Source: Endocalyx cinctus (lineage: Eukaryota; Ascomycota; Sordariomycetes; Amphisphaeriales; Apiosporaceae). Taken from it: a stretch of 64,000 nucleotides of DNA. Under the pieces are notes generated by a model. That model saw nothing but the letters and a program-made list of their open reading frames with translations. It had not been told where the DNA came from and did not search any database. Below are positions 57,248 through 64,000 of the stretch, piece after piece. The first letter of the stretch is position 1, and every line of letters starts with the position of its first letter. The DNA lies in contig BCKC01000008.1 in the NCBI GenBank assembly GCA_001600455.1, positions 593,345 through 657,344 on the forward strand, in the 5' to 3' direction. Position numbers and translations under genes: made by a program.

Positions 57248-59627
57248 ATGCCTGAGAATCTAGCGAGAACTCTCGTCGAGAGGTCCCGCAGGGATCGGGC
57301 TGAGCAACTCGCGAGTAAGTCTTTTTTTTTTTTCAAGTTCACCCAACCGATCAACTAACTAATCGTTATCAGTGCTAGCCCGAGACCGCCGAGCCGACCT
57401 ATCCGTCGCCATCGGCCTATCGTGGCGCGTCCGGGGCGTCCAATCCCACGTCGACTACCTCGGAGGGCTCGACGTCGCCCAGGTGAGGCGGAAGATCGCG
57501 TCCCTGGCTCAGCTCGACCTCGCGAGCCTGGCGCCGGCGGGGATCCGCGACCTGCCACGCAGGATCGCGGCTCTGAGGGAGAAGAATCATAATAAATTAT
57601 GGTGGCGGCGGGGGCGGGACGGCGAGGAAGAGGGGGAGGATAATAAGAGGAATGGTAGGATGGCGACCTTGCCCCGCCTAGCCGATACTTTCTTCGCCGC
57701 CGCGCCGGCGGATATTCAGAGTAGGGAGGCGAGGATGACGACGGCGGCCCGGGCGGCGGAAGGGAATATGGACGACGAAGACGAAGGCGACGCGGAAAAC
57801 AAAAAGAGTTTTCCTGCCGGAGAAGGGGGGAGATCCGTCCTCGAGAGGGAGAAGGAGAGGAAGGCTCACGAGCTGTCCGACGTCCTGGCGCATATCGACA
57901 CGGCGGCCATGGCTCAGCTCATGTACGACACGTTGCAAGCGAAGAAGCGTAACGAGGGCTCATCATCGTCCTCGTCCTTACCCTCACCCTCACCATCACC
58001 ACCGTCATCCCCGTCGGTACCTCGTCGGCAACAGAAGCAAACGATGCCGTTCCCCCGAATCGGTAACCCGTACTTCGGATCCGGCCACCTGCTCTACGTG
58101 GTCCGATTCTGGGGCGGTCCAAAGGGTGAACCGCCGATCCGGTGGATCGTCAAGATCCCGTACCCGATGGCGGGGACGTCGAGCACGTGGAGCCGGCTCT
58201 CGTGCGATACCCTGGAGGCCGAAGCGCTGACGCTGCGCGAGCTGAAGACGAACACTTCCGTACCGGTGCCGATCATCGTCGACGGCAACTACCGCCAGGA
58301 CAGCCCCATCAAGGCGCCGTACCTCGTGTTCGAATACGTCGACGGTCCTTGTCTGGAAGATATCTGGTTTTCTTCTTCTTCTAGTTCCTCTTCCTCTTCT
58401 TTCGGGACTACCGCCGACGCAAGCGCCATTTCCGAATCGAAACGGCGGCGGCAAGAAAAGAAAGAAGAATACGCGACGCTCGAGCGTAAAAAGAAAATTC
58501 TCAAACTCGTCGCCGAGGCCATGCTGCAGCTAGGCAAATACGCGTTCGAGGAATGCGGCACCCCCCTATTTAACAACGCCCGCGCGAACCGGCCCATCCT
58601 CCTCAACGCCGCCGGACCCTACAAGGAGCTCGACCTCCAGGGCATGATCGACCGCTGGTTCTTCGAGGACGAGCGGTCGCACGCGCCCTTGTACGTCCTG
58701 GCGGATCCGTGCAGCGACCCGGCGAGGGCGCGCACGGACCTGCTCGACGCGTACGAAGCGATGCGCCCGCCGGGCTCCAAGACCGAGGTCCAGGCCGGCG
58801 TCGACGAGCTGCTGCGCATCCTTCTGAAGCAGATCCGCGAGCCTCGCGAGATGATTTCTTCCGGCGGGAAAGAGGAAGAAGAAGAAGAGACGAAACCGAC
58901 GTTCGTCCTCGCCCACCCGGACCTCAGTATGCGAAACATTATCATGTCCGAAGATCATCGCTCTATCAAAGCCATACTCGGCTGGGACGGCGTACGGATC
59001 GTCCCTCGATCCGTAGGGTACGAGGCCTTTCCCCGCTGGCTCGTGAGGGACTTCAATCCGTTTGTGCGGTCGTGGAGGCCTCCTCGTCGGCCAAGAAGGG
59101 CTGCTAAAGAAGGCGCGGAAGAGAAGATGAGGTCCAGTGACGATGGTCCCGCCGCGAGAACTTCCGATTCTAAAGACGGCGAAAACATCTTTGAAGACCC
59201 GCCCTGGGTGCTTAGGGCGTTGAGAGATTATTATGTTCAGACCATAGCAGAGTTGAAACAGGAGAGCGTCGAAGAAACAAATAAGAGTGCCGAAAACAAT
59301 GGTATTGAAAGAGGTTATGTTGAAATCAATAATGTCTCCAAAGTCACCTCGAATACCTTTATTGATCGTGTATCTGTCAATGTGACGAGACAATCGCTGT
59401 TGGCACTTTCTTTAGATACGGCGGTGAAAGATCCTAGGTGTAGAGCTGGCATTCTAAGATTGATTCTAGAGAAATGTTTCGGCCTTTCAGGAGGGCCCGG
59501 GTTTGATGCGCTGGTGATCTCTCTAGGCGAAGGAATCCCTTTGGACGGTTATAAAATGAAGTGTTTGGAGCGCAATATAAGGGAGCTAGTTAGCCAAGGA
59601 TTCGTCCAAGGTGCGGCCCTCTACTAA
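57248..59627 (+). CDS. Aminoglycoside-phosphotransferase-fold (APH) kinase-like protein
   Basis: join(57248..57314, 57373..59627), 773 aa, with a 58-bp intron containing CTAAC. Fungi have many such proteins, mostly with unknown substrates. Seen: an N-terminal region of about 230 residues with charged and poly-Ser stretches; WIVKIPYPMAG (the Lys of an ATP-binding lobe); LEAEALTLRELKTNTSVPVP; APYLVFEYVDGPCLEDIWF; another poly-Ser run; the catalytic loop HPDLSMRN (H537 onward); and LGWDGVRIVP, the counterpart of the metal-binding D-W-E/D segment, where Gly replaces the usual Asp before Trp. A long C-terminal extension of about 190 residues follows. Catalysis is plausible but not certain given that change. 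No antibiotic-resistance role is implied. Confidence 0.82.
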
Positions 59628-60955
59628 TTACTTACGTAGCCTGTGTGAAAATACCATTCAACTTAATCCTCCTTCCTCTTAAGTTTACTCTACCACCATG
59701 TTATCAATCGTCAAACACAACTTAGCAAAAGTCATAGCATATTTATATAAAACCGTCGATTTGTTTAAACTACTTAGCGTGTACCAACTGCAAACTTCGT
59801 CATCATCATGATAGGGGATCCTCTTCTTCTGTTGCCCTCTAGGAATGCCTACTGGTTCCGATGCCGATGGACACTTCCTAGACATATATCTAGTAGCCGA
59901 AGTGACCTTGCCTCATCGATCCAGGCGCAGCGAGCAACGCTACAGTTTGACCCGGCATATGATCGACCAATACGCTCATGGACGAAAACATTACGCCATA
60001 GGAATGGCTGGGCCACGCTGAAATATCATGATCGTTCACTTCTTCCAGTATCTGGCAGTAACCGAGTAGAGCTACCCCCTCAACCTCCCCCCCCCCTGCA
60101 TTATCCATTGATATGTACTGACCCGGCTTTCCCTTCCCCAAAGTATTACCAAGTTGACCTGTTTCTTCAATCTCCTCGAGTTTAGAACCTTCGAGTTTTA
60201 ACAGTACGTACATGATGGAATGGCCTTCTCCGAAATGCCGCGATTCCTGGATCCTTATTACAACTTCTCTGAAGGACGATCTGATGTGTGAAGTGCAAAT
60301 GTGAAGGTAAAAGAGTGTAGGAAAAGAAAGGAAAAAAAAAAAAAAAAGAGAAGGAACTGCAAAGTAAAGAAATCGAAACCTTGATCGTACTATAGGGCTA
60401 ATGTATCGCAACGACGGGGCAGAGCTGGGTAGGAATCAATCTGTTTTTATTACCCAGTCCAAAGCTCAATCTGCGGTTAGACGCCTAGGGATTACTTTTA
60501 CCTGAAAGGTAAAAAATAAATCCCAGGTCTCAACGTGCCTTGAAGATATGATCCATTGGTTAACGACACACCGAAATGATCAGAGTGCCGGAAGTGCCGT
60601 TCAGACAAAACCCCAGTACGCTTGGTGAGAATATGGTAGGCATTCACAAATGAATGCAGTGCCAGATCTCACCAGCTTCTTGGGTTGTCCGAGCCATGGA
60701 GATGTGCAGTCGCAAACCGAGAGTCATCGAAGAACGGAAAACATAGAGCAAACCATACGATATAAGAAAAGAAATAAAGAGACGTGATTCTCAGTCGGGC
60801 GGTCCTCGAGTAAGGTCCGAAGAGACGGATCCTGTTGAAACAATGACACCGAGTCCGACGAGTTTACCACGGAGAGGGGAGTGGAGGATATGCCGATTAT
60901 AAATCACTGCCTCGACCCATCACACAAGCGAAAACTTATATTACAACGCTGTGAA
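59628..60955. other. Intergenic
   Basis: 1.3 kb between the convergent APH-like and casein kinase genes. It holds a short C run near 60088 and an A run near 60334-60350. The 125- and 173-codon open frames on either strand look like chance. Confidence 0.5.
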
Positions 60956-62515
60956 TCATTTGATAGGACGATAGCCGCCGGATGCATAGCCGGAACCAGT
61001 GCCTTGACCTTTCGAAGCTGATCGCAGCCTGTTACCGTAAACTGAAGTGTCAGCAATCATGTCAGCAACTCCTCCGGCCAGCGTTATAAATCACACTAAA
61101 CTCGAAGGAAAATGATTCCTTACAAGGAATTCTTAAACTGGGTTGGGCTGGGCTGGGCTGGCGAGACACTCACATCCTGTCGCTTCCCCCGACGGCACGG
61201 TTGGTATCGGGAGTGTCAACGCCTGGAGCACCACGCTCAATAACCTTACGGCGAGAGCTAGTAATGGCCGGCTTGGCAGAAGATTGGGTTTGACCGGCCG
61301 TGGCGGCGGCAGTACGTCCAGCTCGAGCCTTCTCGTCGTCATCGGCACCTTGGCCCGCAGCCTGGGCAATAGCCTGTGCGTTCTTCTGGTACTTGTACAC
61401 GGTCCAGTCGAAAACGTAGTCATACTGGAAGCCCTCGCGGACGAAAAGGTCTCGGAAAATCTTTCGAAGGTAGCTGTAATCAGGCTTGTCGTCGAAACGA
61501 AGGGAGCGCGTGTAGTTAAGGTAGATGGCGAATTCGTTAGGGAAGCCTCGGCATAGGACCTCGGTCGGGGTGGTCATCTTCTTCTCCATAATACGGTCAT
61601 ACTTCTGCTTCTTGGTAGCAGCCTTAAGACCCTGCCAAGGGAGGGAACCACGGCAGAAGTAGAGCATGACATAACCGAGAGACTCCATATCGTCACGGCG
61701 AGATTGCTCTGTAATCTTGTTAGCGTACCGCATAAAGAAAATGCTAGGAGAAATGAAGTTGGTACATACCGACACCCAAATGCGTGTTGATGGAAGCATA
61801 TCGAGCGGTACCGGTCAAGTTCTTGTTCTCGCGGTAAGGAATGTGGAAGTGAGTCTTGGGGTCACGGTACTTCTTGGCTAGACCAAAGTCGATGACATTG
61901 ACTTGGTTGCCTCGCTTGCCAATGCCCATCAGGAAGTTATCGGGCTTGATATCACGGTGAATGAACGACTTGGCGTGGATGTACTCGATTCGGGAAATAA
62001 GTTGGTCGGCGAGGAGAAGGACCGTCTTCAAAGAAAACTTTCGGTTGCAGAAGTTGAAGAGATCCTCCAAACTGGGACCCAACAGGTCCAAAACCATAGC
62101 GTTGTAGTCACATTCTGTACCAAACCAACGCACGAAAGGAATACCGACACCGCCGGCAAGAGATTTGTAGACTCGTGCTTCGTATTCTAATTGGGGATGC
62201 TTGGCCTTGACAGACTCAAGCTTGATGGCAATCTCCTCGCCAGAGATGATGTTGGTTCCAAGATAGATGTCACCGAAAGAACCTGAACCGATCTTTCGGC
62301 CGATGCGGTATTTGTTACCGACGCGAAGATCCTAATACAATACCGTCAGCATATTTCGACGTTAATTAGATTTCATAATTCATATGGAGAAATCATGTCC
62401 AAACAGAGCTAACATATAATGGAGCATGACAGGTGTACGTTCACCGCCCATTCCCCCTACACCGCCTGAATGGATAGTAATTAAAAATTAGGAAAAACCA
62501 TACCATTGTAGTCAT
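60956..62515 (-). CDS. ck-1a: Casein kinase I (CK-1a / Yck-Hhp type)
   Basis: complement(join(60956..61028, 61174..61708, 61770..62331, 62504..62515)), 393 aa. A very conserved Ser/Thr kinase; in Neurospora its homolog is essential and phosphorylates the clock protein FRQ. Seen: a 12-nt first exon (MTTM); [20 protein letters not shown] (glycine loop); [20 protein letters not shown]; catalytic [26 protein letters not shown] (DFG); [20 protein letters not shown] across the third exon join; and the CK1 region [21 protein letters not shown] Gln/Ala-rich tail follows. The last intron (145 bp, donor GTGAGT) is read with the acceptor at 61029-61030, giving a C-terminus ending in [11 protein letters not shown]. 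Other 3' choices shorten the tail. Introns are 172, 61 and 145 bp. Confidence 0.95.
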
Positions 62516-64000
62516 CTTGACGATATGAGCTTAGGAGCTACCGAGTCGCTAGGTGTATAGAGAGAAGAGGTGGGAGTGAGTAAACGATTTCCGCGTGGTA
62601 TCGTGTGGAGGGCGGAATAGGACGTGGTTGTCCAGAAAGGCGAAGTTAATCTGTTCGATAAATCGTAAGTATATGATGCGAGGGAAAAAAAAAAAAAAAA
62701 AAGCTTAAAGCGATCTCGTTTAGGTGTCTGGTTGAGAGTGATAGTGTAGCGTGGAATGAGGGTAGGAATTATGTTGAGGTATCAAAGGAAGTAGTACATG
62801 GAGTAGAGAGTATTACAGTGCTCTGCAAAAGGCTGTCGGAGAAAACTGTACTGAAATTTGGAGATGCAGGATTTCAAATTTTACAAGAGGCAGTTTAAGA
62901 ATACAAAAGGTAAATATGTAAATAGATTAGGAAAATGATAGATATCTCAAACCAAGAGCGAGTTCAAGGTTACAAAAAGAGGTCGAGAGGGGAGGGAAAA
63001 GTGTACATCGACAACAGATAGGGATGATTACTTACCTCAGAGTGATTTTATTGACTCACGAAAAAAAGGGAAAAAAGAAAAGAATAGAATAGAGATTTTT
63101 AACAGTTTATTACTGCAAAAGAATAGAGAGAGAGGGATAAAACGAAGAAGAGGGAAATAAAAAAAGAGTTAACCCGACGAAAAGAAAAAAAAAATTAGAT
63201 AAAATTAGGGGAATCGTGGGAAGGTTGATACCTCTCTTTCCCGAAAGGCGTGTTGTATGAAAGAGGTCTGTAGGGGAGGGTGATGATGATGAGAGTTGTT
63301 GGTAGGAAGGGGGAAACTGGGAAAAGGTAATAGGTAATAATAATCAGTTAGGGAAAAAAGCGAAAAAAGAGGGAAAGGGGATAAGTGCAATAAGCAATAA
63401 ATTCATAAAGTGGTCCGTGTTCTTGCTTGGCAATTTTATTTACTGCCTAACTACCTAACAATATCAAGTGATTGCTACTTAATTCGTACGTACAATAAGG
63501 TAGTTCCCTACTAGTATATGAACACCGGCCATGCTAATTACTCACTTAGAGAGAAAAAAAAAAAAAAAAAGAATTCAAAAAATTGATTGGAATGCGCTGA
63601 ATAGTTGGTGGCAGGTACGCCCTATTTCATAGGTTCAGGGGGGGAAAGTTAGGCGATTAGGCTTCCATAAACAGGGTCCAGTGGGTAATTGGGCTCTAAT
63701 AAATTCTTATCGTTATCGTTAATATCCTTCCCCTTACCGCTCAATTTTTTGCCTCCCCCATGAATGATGAATGATTCCCTGTCCCGTGAGTTTCATATTT
63801 TCAGCTTCATAATTTGAAGAAGAAGAAAAAAAAAAAAAAAAAAAAAAGAAGAAGAAGAAAAACTTCATGTTTGTATACCATATTACTCATATGATTATAC
63901 TTGTTTTTTTTTTTTTTTTTTTTAACTTACGACGGCACTTAATAACTGATGATTTGTTTATTTGTTTGCTTATTTACTTAAATACCTACTTATATACGGA
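62516..64000. other. CK1 upstream region, purine-rich with long homopolymers
   Basis: 1.5 kb upstream of casein kinase I on its coding strand, probably promoter and leader. It contains A runs (62685-62702, 63554-63570, 63826-63847 flanked by GAA repeats) and a T20 run (63904-63923). No gene seen before the right edge. Confidence 0.5.

Noticed and set aside
59808..60411. Overlapping 125- and 173-codon frames on opposite strands
   Set aside because: Low complexity, no family signal, mutually overlapping; taken as chance.
61029..61043. Casein kinase acceptor at 61042-61043 as the main splice site
   Set aside because: It leads to a stop within three codons; the acceptor at 61029-61030 gives a sensible conserved-looking tail.

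Overview
This window is nuclear DNA of a filamentous ascomycete (Pezizomycotina), most likely a Sordariomycete. The evidence is short introns (49-172 bp) with GT..AG ends and CTAAC/CTGAC branch sites, a Neurospora-style AL-1/AL-2 carotenoid gene pair, a CRY-DASH photolyase with an RGG tail, an ENA-type P-type ATPase, and casein kinase I very close to fungal CK-1a. Genes are GC-rich islands, and the intergenic DNA is AT-rich with homopolymer runs and short palindromic words. I recognise nineteen protein-coding genes, eighteen complete and one cut by the left edge. I found no rRNA, tRNA, CRISPR array or intact transposon.

Layout, left to right. (1) 1-7.2 kb: the N-terminus of a Dbf2/Sid2-type NDR kinase (minus), a WBP11-like splicing protein (plus), an MFS monocarboxylate-type transporter (plus) and phosphopantothenate-cysteine ligase CAB2 (plus). 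(2) 9.4-15.2 kb: an ENA cation ATPase (plus) converging on GPI2 (minus). (3) 17.7-22.5 kb: a single-pass membrane protein of unknown function and an annexin with an arginine-rich tail. (4) 23.1-32.7 kb, a light/pigment neighbourhood: phytoene desaturase (minus), bifunctional phytoene synthase/lycopene cyclase (minus), a mitochondrial FMP10-like hotdog protein (plus) and CRY-DASH (minus). (5) 36.8-40.5 kb: a secreted SGNH-like protein and a GH17 glucanase, separated by long gene-poor stretches. (6) 43.2-49.7 kb: a C2H2 zinc-finger protein with an N-terminal membrane segment, an EAF-type elongation factor and an SH3 protein like Csh3/Lsb1. (7) 50.7-59.6 kb: a seven-exon F-box protein, a tail-anchored inositol polyphosphate 5-phosphatase-like enzyme and an APH-fold kinase-like protein. 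(8) 60.9-62.5 kb: casein kinase I.

The clearest functional grouping is AL-1 + AL-2 + CRY-DASH. AL-2 makes phytoene, AL-1 desaturates it, and AL-2 can cyclise the product. CRY-DASH is a blue-light flavoprotein. In related fungi these genes are photoinduced together through the White Collar complex. Most other genes are ordinary housekeeping or surface functions.

Exon boundaries were placed by hand from splice signals, frame continuity and remembered family sequence. Every join given keeps a single open frame, but none is transcript-verified.
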